A stretch of 64,000 nucleotides of DNA from Pseudomonas sp. LS-2 (lineage in GTDB: Bacteria; Pseudomonadota; Gammaproteobacteria; Pseudomonadales; Pseudomonadaceae): positions 372,242 through 436,241 of the forward strand of contig NZ_QXTJ01000015.1 of NCBI RefSeq assembly GCF_003605735.1, read 5' to 3'. Under the pieces are notes generated by a model. It saw only the letters and a program-made list of their open reading frames with translations, was not told where the DNA came from and ran no database searches. The translations under genes and the position numbers were made by a program. Positions 9,278 through 18,382 of the stretch are shown piece by piece (the stretch's first letter is position 1; every line of letters begins with the position of its first letter).

Positions 9278-9436
9278 GGGAATTCTCGTCCTGTTGCCTA
9301 CCCGGCATGATGCACCAAAGATGGAAGGCGCCCAACCCCTTGCAGGACGAGCAGACATTACAAACAAAGACGCCACTTGCCGATCACCTGCACAGCACGC
9401 CAAGATAGCCGCTGACTACAGGAACCCGATTCGATC

Positions 9437-9988
9437 ATGAAATTCTGCAGCCAGTGCGGCGAACAGGTCATCCAGCGCATTCCCGAGGGCGACAGTCGCC
9501 TGCGTTACGTGTGCGATCACTGTCACACCATTCACTATCAGAACCCGAATATCGTTGCGGGTGTGTTGCCGGTCTGGGAAGGCAAGGTGCTGCTGTGCCG
9601 CCGTGCCATCGAACCGCGCCTGGGCTACTGGACGCTGCCGGCAGGTTTCATGGAGAACGGCGAGAGCGTCGAACAGGCCGCGCGCCGGGAGACGGTTGAA
9701 GAAGCCTGCGCCGTGCTCGAAGACCTGCATCTGTATTCGATGATCGACGTGCCGCACATCAGTCAGGTCCATATTTTCTATCGTGCCAACATGGCCAGCG
9801 AAGATTTCGCCGCTGGGGTCGAAAGTCTTGAAGTGAAGCTGTTCGACGAAGCCGACATTCCCTGGTCGGAGCTGGCTTTCCACACCGTCCGACGTACCCT
9901 AGAATGCTTCTTTATCGACCGGCGGCATCAAGAATTCCCGGTTCATACCGATTGCCTGTCTATCTCACCGCCCCTTAAAACCACTTGA
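9437..9988 (+). CDS. Zinc-ribbon Nudix hydrolase
   Basis: The product has 183 residues. An N-terminal zinc ribbon, CSQCG and CDHC, precedes a Nudix domain whose box reads GFMENGESVEQAARRETVEE, conforming to Gx5Ex7REUxEE. Bacterial relatives with this architecture resemble NudC-type or ADP-ribose pyrophosphatases, but the substrate is not known. The C-terminal tail after residue 165 is likely disordered. The L,D-transpeptidase gene follows 49 bases later in the same direction. Confidence 0.85.
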   Translation: MKFCSQCGEQVIQRIPEGDSRLRYVCDHCHTIHYQNPNIVAGVLPVWEGKVLLCRRAIEPRLGYWTLPAGFMENGESVEQAARRETVEEACAVLEDLHLYSMIDVPHISQVHIFYRANMASEDFAAGVESLEVKLFDEADIPWSELAFHTVRRTLECFFIDRRHQEFPVHTDCLSISPPLKTT

Positions 9989-10037
9989 TCAGATGACGAC
10001 GCGCAGTGACTGCGCGGGCTTCAGGGATATCGTGTAA

Positions 10038-10601
10038 ATGCGCTGGTTGCTTGCCGTTCTATGTCTGTCGTTCGTCCCGCTGTCGCAGGCCGCGTTCACA
10101 CAGACCATCGTGCCCAAAGGCAGTGAACAGAAGTTCATTGGCGGCAAGGTCATCGACACCCAAGACATCTCCGACCGCACCATCGACAAGATCCTGGTGC
10201 TCAAGTCAGCGCATCAGTTGCAGTTGATCAGCAAGGGCGAAGCCTTGAAGACCTACCGCATCTCGCTGGGCAAATCCCCCAGGGGACCAAAACTGCAGGA
10301 AGGCGACCAGCGCACGCCGGAAGGCTTCTACTGGCTGGACTATCGCAAGACCAGCGACGCGTTCAACCTGTCGCTGCACATCTCCTACCCCAACATCTCC
10401 GACTCCGCCCGCGCCCGCCGCGAAGGGGTGAACCCCGGCGGCATGATCATGATCCACGGCACCCCCGTCGACGAGGATTACCCGGAGTGGTATTTCCAGA
10501 CGCTCGACTGGACCAACGGCTGCATCGCCATGAAGAACAGCGATATCCGCGAAGTCTGGGACCTGGTCAAAGACGGCACGATGATCGAAATTCGGCCGTA
10601 A
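10038..10601 (+). CDS. Exported L,D-transpeptidase family protein (YkuD domain)
   Basis: The 187-residue protein has a signal peptide (about residues 1-18, ending LSQA) and a YkuD domain with the catalytic pattern MIHGT (H140) and NGCIAM (C162). Enzymes of this kind form or exchange peptidoglycan cross-links or attach lipoproteins in the periplasm. The short NGC motif and compact size resemble the ErfK/YafK side of the family rather than the multi-domain LdtD type. A TCAGGGAT ribosome site precedes the ATG. Confidence 0.85.
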   Translation: MRWLLAVLCLSFVPLSQAAFTQTIVPKGSEQKFIGGKVIDTQDISDRTIDKILVLKSAHQLQLISKGEALKTYRISLGKSPRGPKLQEGDQRTPEGFYWLDYRKTSDAFNLSLHISYPNISDSARARREGVNPGGMIMIHGTPVDEDYPEWYFQTLDWTNGCIAMKNSDIREVWDLVKDGTMIEIRP

Positions 10602-10631
10602 CCCCTCTGATACCACCCACCTCTCTTTCCT

Positions 10632-10697
10632 GTAGCAGTCCGGCTTGCCGACGGTGGCGTCATCGAAATCGCCACCGCCGACAAACCGGTCTGTTAC
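10632..10697. repeat. Inverted REP pair
   Basis: GTAGCAGTCCGGCTTGCCGA and a diverged inverted copy (CCGACAAACCGGTCTGTTAC) enclose a GGTGGCG/CGCCACC core. This is the second REP class in the window, also seen near 24.3, 38.8, 59.9 and 62.3 kb. Confidence 0.75.
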
Positions 10698-10759
10698 GAG
10701 GCTACGCCGCCTCAAAATCCTGCAAAGTCACCATCCCGTGACCAAATAACGTCGCTCCC

Positions 10760-10802
10760 TAATACCAATTCCGTTGACGTGGTATGCAAGTGGTATTATT
10801 TT
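10760..10802 (+). promoter_or_regulatory. Candidate nagR promoter with three NagR-like half-sites
   Basis: TTGACG (10774-10779) and TATTTT (10797-10802) with a 17-base spacer form a promoter. ATACCA (10762-10767) and two direct TGGTAT copies (10780-10785 and 10791-10796, 11 bases apart) overlap it. TGGTAT-type half-sites suit GntR/HutC regulators, so autoregulation by NagR is inferred. Confidence 0.5.
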
Positions 10803-10848
10803 CGGCAAACAGTCCGAGCATAATTTCAAATCACTTCGGAACACGTTC

Positions 10849-11580
10849 ATGCATTCGATCCTCAACCTGCGCCCCGACGACAGCCAGCCGACACCGCTCT
10901 ATCTGCAGCTGGCGCGGAATCTGGAAGCGGCGATTCACGCAGGTCACTGGAAGGCCGAGCAGGCACTGCCCTCGGAACGCAATCTCAGTGAAGCCCTGAA
11001 CATCTCACGCGTCACTGCTCGCAAGGCACTCGAAATTCTGCTCGAACAGGGCCTGATCCGGCGCAGCCAGGGCTCGGGCACGTTCATCACCCCACGCCTT
11101 GAACAACCCCTGTCTCGGCTTTCCAGCTTCAGCGAGATGCTGCGCATCAAGGGCTTTACGCCGAGTTCGCAGTGGCTGGAGCGCGACATCGCCCTGCCGA
11201 CCCACGAAGAACTGATCCGTCTGAGCCTTTCGCCCACCGAAAAAGTCGCGCGCCTCAAACGCCTGCGCAAGGCAGACGGCACCGTCATGGCCGTCGAACT
11301 CAGCGCGCTCCCGGCGTCGCTGTTGCCGGACCCGCAAGCCATCGGCGATTCGCTATACGCCCACCTTGACGCCATCGGCCGCCCGGTGGTCCGTGCGCTA
11401 CAGCACATCCGGGCGATCAATGCGTCGGCAGAAATGGCGGCGTTGGTCGGCATCGAAGCCGGTACCGCGATGCTGCTGATGACGCGGATCGGCTACCTGG
11501 CCGACAACACCCCCATCGAGCTGACCGACACCTACTGCCGCGACGATTACTACGATTTCGTCGCAGAGCTGCGCCGCTAA
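10849..11580 (+). CDS. nagR: GntR/HutC-family repressor of GlcNAc genes, NagR-type
   Basis: This 243-residue regulator has an N-terminal winged helix (LPSERNLSEALNISRVTARKALEIL, split over residues ~39-65) and a C-terminal UTRA/chorismate-lyase-like effector domain from about 90 onward, typical of HutC-subfamily sensors of phosphorylated sugars. The ATG at 10849 was chosen because MHSILNLRPDDSQPTPLYLQ fits family starts. It heads the nag cluster, 27 bases before nagA, so GlcNAc-6-P or GlcN-6-P is the probable inducer. Specificity is inferred from position. Confidence 0.88.
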   Translation: MHSILNLRPDDSQPTPLYLQLARNLEAAIHAGHWKAEQALPSERNLSEALNISRVTARKALEILLEQGLIRRSQGSGTFITPRLEQPLSRLSSFSEMLRIKGFTPSSQWLERDIALPTHEELIRLSLSPTEKVARLKRLRKADGTVMAVELSALPASLLPDPQAIGDSLYAHLDAIGRPVVRALQHIRAINASAEMAALVGIEAGTAMLLMTRIGYLADNTPIELTDTYCRDDYYDFVAELRR

Positions 11581-11607
11581 AACGCGCCAGCCATACACGG
11601 AGCCTGC

Positions 11608-12717
11608 ATGTCCGATTACAACATCCTCACCCCCGACGGCTGGATTCGCGGCCAGTTGCAGCATCGCGACGGTCGGGTGACGAGCATTTCCGGCACGCCC
11701 TGCAACCCACGGGACAATGAGCTGCCCTATGTGCTGCCGGGTTTCATCGACCTGCACGTTCACGGCGGGGGCGGCAGCGACATCATGGAAGGCGCGCAAG
11801 GCTTCGCAACCATCGCCCGCACGCACCTGCGCTTCGGCACCACGTCAATGCTGGCCACGACCATGACCGCCCCGGCCGGCGAAATCAGCCAGATACTCGA
11901 ACAATTGGGCGGCTATTGTCGGAGCCGTGCGTCAGGCACTGCCCGTGTGCTAGGGGTGCATCTGGAAGGCCCCTACATCAATCCCGGAAAACTCGGCGCG
12001 CAACCCAATCACGCCCACGCGGCCTTGCTGGGCGAAGTCGAAGACTATCTGCAACTCGCGCCGATCAAGGTGATCACCATCGCCCCGGAAATCGCCGGGC
12101 ATGTCGAGCTGATCCAGGCGTTGGCTGCCAGGGGCGTGCGGCTGCAAATCGGCCACACGCTGGGCAGCTACGAAGAAGGCGTCAAGGCGCTGGAGGCCGG
12201 CGCGACCAGTTTCACCCATCTTTACAACGCCATGAGCCCGTTGCATCACCGCGAGCCAGGCATCGTCGGCGCAGCGCTGGCCCACGCCCGCTACGCCGAA
12301 TTGATCCCTGACTTGCTGCATGTGCATCCGGGGGCGATCCGCGTCGCACTGCGTTCGATTCCCTGCCTGTATTGCGTAACCGACTCCACTGCCGCCACCG
12401 GCATGCCGGACGGCGAATACAAGTTGGGCAGCCACACGGTAACCAAATGCCTGGGCGGCGTGCGCCTTGCCGACGGCACGCTGGCGGGCAGCACGCTGAC
12501 CATGGATCAGGCGCTGCGCAATCTGGTGAAGATCGGCCTTCCGCTGGCCGAAGCCTCACAGCGCCTGTCGCAATTTCCTGCGGACTACCTCGGCATCGAA
12601 GAGCGCGGCCGCCTGCAAGCCGGTAGCTGGGCCGATGCCGTGTACCTGAATCGTGATCTGACACTGACCGCCGTTATGGTTGAAGGAGAAACCATTGAAC
12701 TCAAAAATGCTCGATGA
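11608..12717 (+). CDS. nagA: N-acetylglucosamine-6-phosphate deacetylase
   Basis: The product has 369 residues and converts GlcNAc-6-P to GlcN-6-P and acetate in the cytoplasm. Amidohydrolase motifs are present: the metal site FIDLHVHGGGG, HLEGPYINPGKLGA, the metal-ligand His in QIGHTLGSYEEG, THLYNAMSPLHHREPG, and VTDSTAATGMPDG with the catalytic Asp. Length is normal. The 3' end overlaps the start of the downstream SIS-domain gene by 23 bases. Confidence 0.96.
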   Translation: MSDYNILTPDGWIRGQLQHRDGRVTSISGTPCNPRDNELPYVLPGFIDLHVHGGGGSDIMEGAQGFATIARTHLRFGTTSMLATTMTAPAGEISQILEQLGGYCRSRASGTARVLGVHLEGPYINPGKLGAQPNHAHAALLGEVEDYLQLAPIKVITIAPEIAGHVELIQALAARGVRLQIGHTLGSYEEGVKALEAGATSFTHLYNAMSPLHHREPGIVGAALAHARYAELIPDLLHVHPGAIRVALRSIPCLYCVTDSTAATGMPDGEYKLGSHTVTKCLGGVRLADGTLAGSTLTMDQALRNLVKIGLPLAEASQRLSQFPADYLGIEERGRLQAGSWADAVYLNRDLTLTAVMVEGETIELKNAR

Positions 12718-13717
12718 GGCGCTCGCCTCTGCAGAGGTTATCCAGCGTCAGCTGGACGTGCTGGAGCCTCGCCTGATCGAAGTGGCCGAGCGCCTGCGTC
12801 AGTCTGAACCTAAGGTGGTGCTCTCTGTTGCGCGAGGCAGTTCCGACCACGCGGCCAGCTATTTCGCCTACCTGACGATGCAGCTGACCGGCGTGCCCGT
12901 CGCTTCGTTGCCGATGTCAGTGGTGACTCTGCACGACTCGCCAATGCAGGTGAGAGGCCAGCCCGCCATCGCGTTTTCACAGTCAGGAGAAAGCCCGGAT
13001 CTGGTCGACAGTCTGCGTAAGTTGCGCGAGCGCGGCGCCCTGAGCATCGCCATGGTCAACGTCGAGGGTTCGCCACTCGAACAGGCCTGTGAATACGTGT
13101 TGCCGCTGAGCGCAGGCCCTGAGCTCAGTGTCGCAGCGACCAAGAGTTTCATTGCCACCCTGAGCGCCAGCGCTCGTCTGGTCGCCCACTGGCAGCAGGA
13201 TGACTCACTTCTGCAGGCGGGTCGGACATTGCCCCAACGTTTGCAAGAAGCCGCACGTCAGGATTGGTCAGCGGCCACCGAGACCCTTCGCGACTGTCAG
13301 CGCCTGATGGTCATCGGACGCGGCACGGGATTCGCTATCGCTCAAGAGGCGGCACTCAAATTCAAGGAAACGTCGGCGATTCAGGCCGAAGCGTTCAGTA
13401 GCGCCGAAGTGCGTCACGGCCCGATGGCGCTGGTCGACGATCACTATCCGCTGCTGATATTCGCAACCCGCGGTGCTGAACAGGCGGGCCTTCTACAGCT
13501 GGCCAGCGACATGCGCCAGCGCGGCGCCAAGGTCCTGCTTGCGGCCCCCGACGACATTGCCGAACGCGACCTGACGCTCAGTTGCGCCGACCACCCGGCC
13601 CTCGATCCGATTCTCGCCATCCAGAGTTTCTACGTGATGGCCGCTGCGCTGGCTGTCGCGCGCGGCCTTGACCCGGACCAGCCGCGGCACTTGAGCAAAG
13701 TCACCAGAACCCGTTGA
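12695..13717 (+). CDS. SIS-domain glucosamine-6-phosphate deaminase/isomerase (NagB-II, GlmS-isomerase-like)
   Basis: The 340-residue protein has two SIS domains, as in the GlmS isomerase half: SVARGSSDHAA and SQSGESPD in the first, VIGRGTGFAIAQEAALKFKE and VRHGPMAL in the second. It lacks the glutaminase domain, so by context it deaminates/isomerises GlcN-6-P to fructose-6-P, replacing classical NagB. The start is most likely TTG at 12695, because AAGGAG sits 6 bases before it and the first in-frame ATG (12707) is too far from that site. This makes a 23-base overlap with nagA. Confidence 0.87.
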   Translation: MNSKMLDEALASAEVIQRQLDVLEPRLIEVAERLRQSEPKVVLSVARGSSDHAASYFAYLTMQLTGVPVASLPMSVVTLHDSPMQVRGQPAIAFSQSGESPDLVDSLRKLRERGALSIAMVNVEGSPLEQACEYVLPLSAGPELSVAATKSFIATLSASARLVAHWQQDDSLLQAGRTLPQRLQEAARQDWSAATETLRDCQRLMVIGRGTGFAIAQEAALKFKETSAIQAEAFSSAEVRHGPMALVDDHYPLLIFATRGAEQAGLLQLASDMRQRGAKVLLAAPDDIAERDLTLSCADHPALDPILAIQSFYVMAAALAVARGLDPDQPRHLSKVTRTR

Positions 13718-13756
13718 TACCGCGCCGCTTCGGCCGACGCCTGCAAGGACGATGTC

Positions 13757-16303
13757 ATGCATAACAATAAACAGATGACGTTCAGCGCCCCGTTCAGCGG
13801 AGCCGTACTGACAATCGCCAACATTCCTGACCCGGTGTTCTCCAGCGGCGCCATGGGCGACGGATTGGCGATCGATCCGCTGGATGACGTGCTGCACGCG
13901 CCCTTTGCGGGCGTGGTGATCAACGTCGCCCGCACCCGCCATGCGATCAACCTGCGCGCCGACAACGGCAGTGAATGGCTGCTGCATGTGGGCATCGATA
14001 CGGTGGAGCTCAACGGCGAAGGGTTTGAAGCGTTGGTCAAAGACAACCAGCGCGTCACTGAGGGGCAACCGCTGCTGCGCTTCGATCTGGACAAAGTGGC
14101 CTGTAACAGCCGCAGCCTGGTGAGCGCGCTGATCCTGCTCAATGGCGATCAATTCTCCCTCGCACAGCTTCGCGCATCAGGCTCGGTGAACGTCGGCGAA
14201 CCCTTGCTGGAAGTGACCGCACTGGCGCAGGTCGTCGAACCGAGCGCGCGCTCTGAAGTACACACCAAACAGGCGCGGGGCAGCATTCGCGTGGCGCACC
14301 ACGGCGGCCTGCATGCGCGACCCGCTGCACTGATACGCCAGACAGCGCGCCAGTTCGCCAGCCACGCAGAACTGCATTTCGCAGGTGCCCACGCGTCAAC
14401 CGACAGCGTCACCGGGTTGATGGGGCTGGGCATCACTCAACAGGACGAAGTGGAAGTGGTGTGCCTGGGTCACGACAGTGAAGTTGCGTTGCAGGCACTG
14501 CTCAACGCCCTTTCGACGCCTGCGCCCGACGAAAAACCTCATAGCGCGATGGCCGTTGACACTCCCGGACCGAACGCGAAAAAAGATCATGCCAACGGCA
14601 TTTTGCGGGGTGTTACCGCATCCCCGGGCCTGGTCAGCGGCCCGCTGTTCTGGCTGGACGCCATTGAGCTGGACGACGATACGGGCGGACATCGGCCGGA
14701 AGAACAACGCCAGATCCTGAGTGAAGCACTGGTGGAGGTTCGCTCCGACGTCAGTATGTCGCTGGACCACGATCACAACGAGCAAGGCGCGATTTTCGCG
14801 ACTCACCTGGCAATGCTCGAGGACCCTGCCCTGCTGGACGCCGCGTTTGACGCCATCGATCAGGGACAGGGCGCGGCCCATGCCTGGAGTCAGGCGGTGC
14901 TGGCGCAATGCGCGAAACTGGAAAAGCTCGGCAACGCCCTGCTCGCCGAACGCGCCAACGATCTGCGTGACCTGCGTCAGCGCGTGCTGCTGAACTTGCT
15001 CGGCGAGGCACGCAATATCGAAGTCCCCGCCGGGGCAATTGTCGTGGCCCGGGAACTGACACCCTCCGATCTGTTGATGCTCGCGCAATGCGGGATCGGC
15101 GGCATCTGCATGGCTGAAGGCGGTGCCACGTCCCACGTCGCTATCCTCGCTCGGGGCAAGGGCCTGCCTTGTCTGGTGGCGCTGGGTTCTGCGCTGCTGG
15201 ACATCGTCCATGAATCGACGAATCAGGAAGTGGTGCTGGACGCCGACAACGCGCGCCTTGAGCTCTGGCCCGATGCCCCACGGCTGAAAGAAATCCACAG
15301 CCTGCGAGCGCAGAAGTTAGAGCAAAGGCATGTACAGCAACAACACGCCCATCTGCCCGCCTTGACCCAGGATGGCGTGAGCATCGATATCGCGGCCAAC
15401 GTCGCCTCTCGCGCTGATGCCGAAAACGCGCAACTCAATGGTGCAGACGGGGTAGGTCTGCTGCGCACCGAGTTTCTGTTCGTCGATCGCAGCACTGCAC
15501 CCACCGAGGACGAGCAACTGACGGCCTATCAGTCGGTGGTCGATGCGATGCCCGATAAACCGGTCATCATCCGCACCATTGATATCGGCGGCGATAAACA
15601 GCTCGACTACTTGCCTCTGCCTGCCGAAGCCAATCCGGTTCTGGGCCTGCGTGGCATCCGTCTGGGCCAGGCACGCCCTGAATTGCTGGACCAACAGTTA
15701 CGAGCGCTGTTGCAGATCAAGCCACTGGCGCGTTGCCGCATCCTGTTGCCGATGATCACCGAGGTCGGAGAACTGCTGGCCGTGCGCGAGCGCATTGACG
15801 AACTGGCGCGTGAGGCAGGCATCAGCCAGCGCCCCGAACTGGGCGTGATGATCGAAGTGCCTTCTGCCGCATTGATGGCCGAGCAATTGGCCGAACACGC
15901 TGACTTTCTTTCCATTGGCACCAACGATCTGTCGCAGTACACGCTGGCGATGGACCGCGACCATGCCGGGCTCGCCGCGCGTGTCGATGCGCTGCACCCC
16001 GCACTGCTGCGCCTGATTGCCATGACGTGCACGGCGGCAGCGAGCAAAGGTCGCTGGGTTGGCGTGTGCGGCGCGCTGGCGTCCGATCCGCTGGCAACAG
16101 CAGCTTTGATCGGGCTGGGCGTACGCGAGTTGTCGGTGAGCCCGCCGCAAGTTGCAGAAATCAAGGCGCAGGTGCGCGAGTTGGACACACGACAGTGTCA
16201 GGCGCTGGCGCAGCATCTGATCAGCCTGAGCGGCGCAGCCGATGTCCGGGCGGCGTGCAGCACCTTTCAGACCCAGGTCCTGACCCGTCGCGCCAATGCC
16301 TGA
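13757..16303 (+). CDS. nagF: Multidomain PTS protein EIIA-HPr-EI for GlcNAc (NagF)
   Basis: The 848-residue protein fuses three PTS domains: EIIA of the glucose class (H77 in LLHVGID), HPr (~175-260, H186 in GLHARPA) and enzyme I (~283-848, H460 in GGATSHVAIL, PEP-binding FLSIGTNDLSQYTLAMDRD and GVCGALASDP near the C-terminus). It therefore carries the whole phosphate relay from PEP to the membrane permease encoded next. The gene lies between the deaminase and nagE with a 40-base spacer. Spacing and direction argue for one nag operon. Full length. Confidence 0.93.
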   Translation: MHNNKQMTFSAPFSGAVLTIANIPDPVFSSGAMGDGLAIDPLDDVLHAPFAGVVINVARTRHAINLRADNGSEWLLHVGIDTVELNGEGFEALVKDNQRVTEGQPLLRFDLDKVACNSRSLVSALILLNGDQFSLAQLRASGSVNVGEPLLEVTALAQVVEPSARSEVHTKQARGSIRVAHHGGLHARPAALIRQTARQFASHAELHFAGAHASTDSVTGLMGLGITQQDEVEVVCLGHDSEVALQALLNALSTPAPDEKPHSAMAVDTPGPNAKKDHANGILRGVTASPGLVSGPLFWLDAIELDDDTGGHRPEEQRQILSEALVEVRSDVSMSLDHDHNEQGAIFATHLAMLEDPALLDAAFDAIDQGQGAAHAWSQAVLAQCAKLEKLGNALLAERANDLRDLRQRVLLNLLGEARNIEVPAGAIVVARELTPSDLLMLAQCGIGGICMAEGGATSHVAILARGKGLPCLVALGSALLDIVHESTNQEVVLDADNARLELWPDAPRLKEIHSLRAQKLEQRHVQQQHAHLPALTQDGVSIDIAANVASRADAENAQLNGADGVGLLRTEFLFVDRSTAPTEDEQLTAYQSVVDAMPDKPVIIRTIDIGGDKQLDYLPLPAEANPVLGLRGIRLGQARPELLDQQLRALLQIKPLARCRILLPMITEVGELLAVRERIDELAREAGISQRPELGVMIEVPSAALMAEQLAEHADFLSIGTNDLSQYTLAMDRDHAGLAARVDALHPALLRLIAMTCTAAASKGRWVGVCGALASDPLATAALIGLGVRELSVSPPQVAEIKAQVRELDTRQCQALAQHLISLSGAADVRAACSTFQTQVLTRRANA

Positions 16304-16343
16304 ACGAGCCTGAATAACAAGAACGAACACAAGGAGAGACGCC

Positions 16344-18029
16344 GTGTACCAACACTTCATCGAAGGGTTACAGCGACTGGGGCGGGCACTGATGCTGCCC
16401 ATCGCTATCTTGCCGATTGCCGGCCTGCTGCTGCGCCTGGGCGACAGCGATCTGCTGGATATCGCGATCATCCACTCGGCGGGCAACGCGATCTTCAGCA
16501 ACCTGGCGCTGATCTTCGCCATCGGCATCGCCGTAGGTTTTGCTCGCGACAATAACGGTACGGCGGGTCTGGCGGGCGCCATCGGTTATCTGGTCATGAC
16601 CTCGACGCTCAAGGTGCTCGACCCGCACATCGACATGGGCATGCTCGCCGGGATCATCGCCGGGCTGTTGGGCGGCGCGATGTACAACCGCTTCAAGGAC
16701 ATCGCCCTGCCGGAGTACCTGGCGTTCTTCGGTGGCCGACGTTTCGTACCGATCGTTACCGGTCTTTCGGCCGTGGCCCTTGGCTTGCTGTTCGGCCTGA
16801 TCTGGCCGCCGGTGCAGAACGGCATCAACAGCCTGGGCCAGTTAATGCTGGAGAGCGGGAGTATCGGTGCGTTCTTCTTCGGCGTGATGAACCGCATCCT
16901 GATCATCACGGGCCTGCACCACATCCTCAACAACCTGGTATGGTTCGTCTTTGGCACCTTCACCGATCCTGAAACCGGCCGCGCCGTGACCGGCGATCTG
17001 GCGCGCTACTTCGCAGGCGATCCCCATGCGGGGCAGTTCATGACCGGGATGTTTCCGATGATGATCTTCGGCCTGCCCGCTGCGTGTCTGGCGATGTACC
17101 GCAACGCGCTGCCGGATCAACGCAAGCTGATTGGCGGGATTCTGCTGTCCATGGCACTGACCTCCGCGCTGACTGGCGTGACCGAACCCATCGAGTTCGC
17201 CTTCATGTTCCTCGCACCGATGCTGTACGTGGTGCATGCCCTGCTGACCGGGCTGTCAATGGCGCTTGCCAACCTGCTGAACATCCACCTTGGCTTTACC
17301 TTCTCCGGCGGCGCCATCGACATGGCGCTGGGTTGGGGCAAGTCCACCAACGGCTGGCTGGTGTTCCCGCTCGGGCTGGCCTATGCGGTGGTCTACTACG
17401 TGGTGTTCGACCAGTGCATCAAGCGTTTCAACCTCAAGACTCCGGGGCGTGAACAAGTCACCGCTACGGCGGCTCATGTTGCGCAAAGTGATCGTGCGGG
17501 CGCGTATATCAAGGCGTTGGGCGGTGCGGAAAACCTGCTGAGCATCGGCGCATGCACCACGCGTCTGCGCCTTCAGATGGTCGATCGCCATCTGGCGCAG
17601 GACGCTGAACTGAAGGCACTGGGCGCGATGGCGGTCGTGCGGCCCGGCAACGGCGGCAGCCTGCAGATTGTGGTCGGACCTTTGGCAGACAGCATTGCTG
17701 ATGAGTTGCGCGAAGCCTTGCCCCTTGCGACCAAATCCTCCACGACTGATACCCATGCGGTTTCAGAGACGCAAAAACCAGTGGATGTCAGCCAGGCCGC
17801 GCAATGGTTCAAGGCATTGGGCGGGAGCGGCATTGCGGATGTCGAATGCGTGGCACTGACGCGTCTGCGGGTGCAGTTGAAGGAGGGGCAATCACCGGCC
17901 GCGACGCAGCTGGAAACGCTGGGGAGTCAGGGCGTCAGAAGTCTGGGCAATGGGGTTTGGCATGTGTTGGTGGGGGAAAACGCTCAAGGGTTGAGCGAGG
18001 CGTTGCGGAGGATGGTGAAGGCAGGCTGA
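16344..18029 (+). CDS. nagE: PTS N-acetylglucosamine permease EIIC with two EIIB domains (NagE)
   Basis: The 561-residue permease has an EIIC membrane domain (~1-365, with GLHHILNNLVW and GVTEPIEFAFMFLAP) and two EIIB domains in tandem. In the first, C404 in GACTTRLRL is the phosphorylated Cys. The second (~480-561) aligns without gaps exactly 100 residues later, but the Cys position is A504, so it cannot be phosphorylated the same way. Translation starts at GTG 16344 with AAGGAG upstream. Phosphate would come from NagF EIIA. Confidence 0.92.
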   Translation: MYQHFIEGLQRLGRALMLPIAILPIAGLLLRLGDSDLLDIAIIHSAGNAIFSNLALIFAIGIAVGFARDNNGTAGLAGAIGYLVMTSTLKVLDPHIDMGMLAGIIAGLLGGAMYNRFKDIALPEYLAFFGGRRFVPIVTGLSAVALGLLFGLIWPPVQNGINSLGQLMLESGSIGAFFFGVMNRILIITGLHHILNNLVWFVFGTFTDPETGRAVTGDLARYFAGDPHAGQFMTGMFPMMIFGLPAACLAMYRNALPDQRKLIGGILLSMALTSALTGVTEPIEFAFMFLAPMLYVVHALLTGLSMALANLLNIHLGFTFSGGAIDMALGWGKSTNGWLVFPLGLAYAVVYYVVFDQCIKRFNLKTPGREQVTATAAHVAQSDRAGAYIKALGGAENLLSIGACTTRLRLQMVDRHLAQDAELKALGAMAVVRPGNGGSLQIVVGPLADSIADELREALPLATKSSTTDTHAVSETQKPVDVSQAAQWFKALGGSGIADVECVALTRLRVQLKEGQSPAATQLETLGSQGVRSLGNGVWHVLVGENAQGLSEALRRMVKAG

Positions 18030-18064
18030 CAGGCCCCAGGGCAGAGTCGGATGCAAAACGTGAC

Positions 18065-18376
18065 TCAAAAACTTTCCAGCTTCCACACCTCATAAGCCGG
18101 AGTTTCATAGGGGTGGCTGTGCTTGAGCGCAGCCACCGCCTGTTGAATCAGCTCATCAGCGACCACAAGCTCGACCTTCCATTCTTCCACTTGCTCGATC
18201 TCGCCGGCCTGCCCAATGAACGGCTGGCTGCCGTCCAGCGGGCGAAACTGGCCCCGACCCAGCACCTGCCATGAGCAGCTGTCATAGGCGCCGATTCGCC
18301 CCGCACCGGCGGCGAACAACGCGCTTTTGACCTGCTCCACATGGCTCGGCGGAACGAAGAAGGCGAGCTTGTACAT
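18065..18376 (-). CDS. YqfO/NIF3-related small protein
   Basis: The product has 103 residues and begins MYKLAFFVPPSHVEQVKSAL, with the GAGRIGAYDSCSW segment and HSHPYETPAYEVW near the end. This corresponds to the YqfO insert domain of NIF3-type proteins found as a stand-alone gene in gammaproteobacteria. Structure suggests a PII-like ferredoxin fold; function is unknown. It ends convergently with nagE and starts 6 bases past the purL stop, so it is probably read from the purL transcript. Confidence 0.8.
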   Translation of the reverse strand: MYKLAFFVPPSHVEQVKSALFAAGAGRIGAYDSCSWQVLGRGQFRPLDGSQPFIGQAGEIEQVEEWKVELVVADELIQQAVAALKHSHPYETPAYEVWKLESF

Positions 18377-18382
18377 CGTCGA

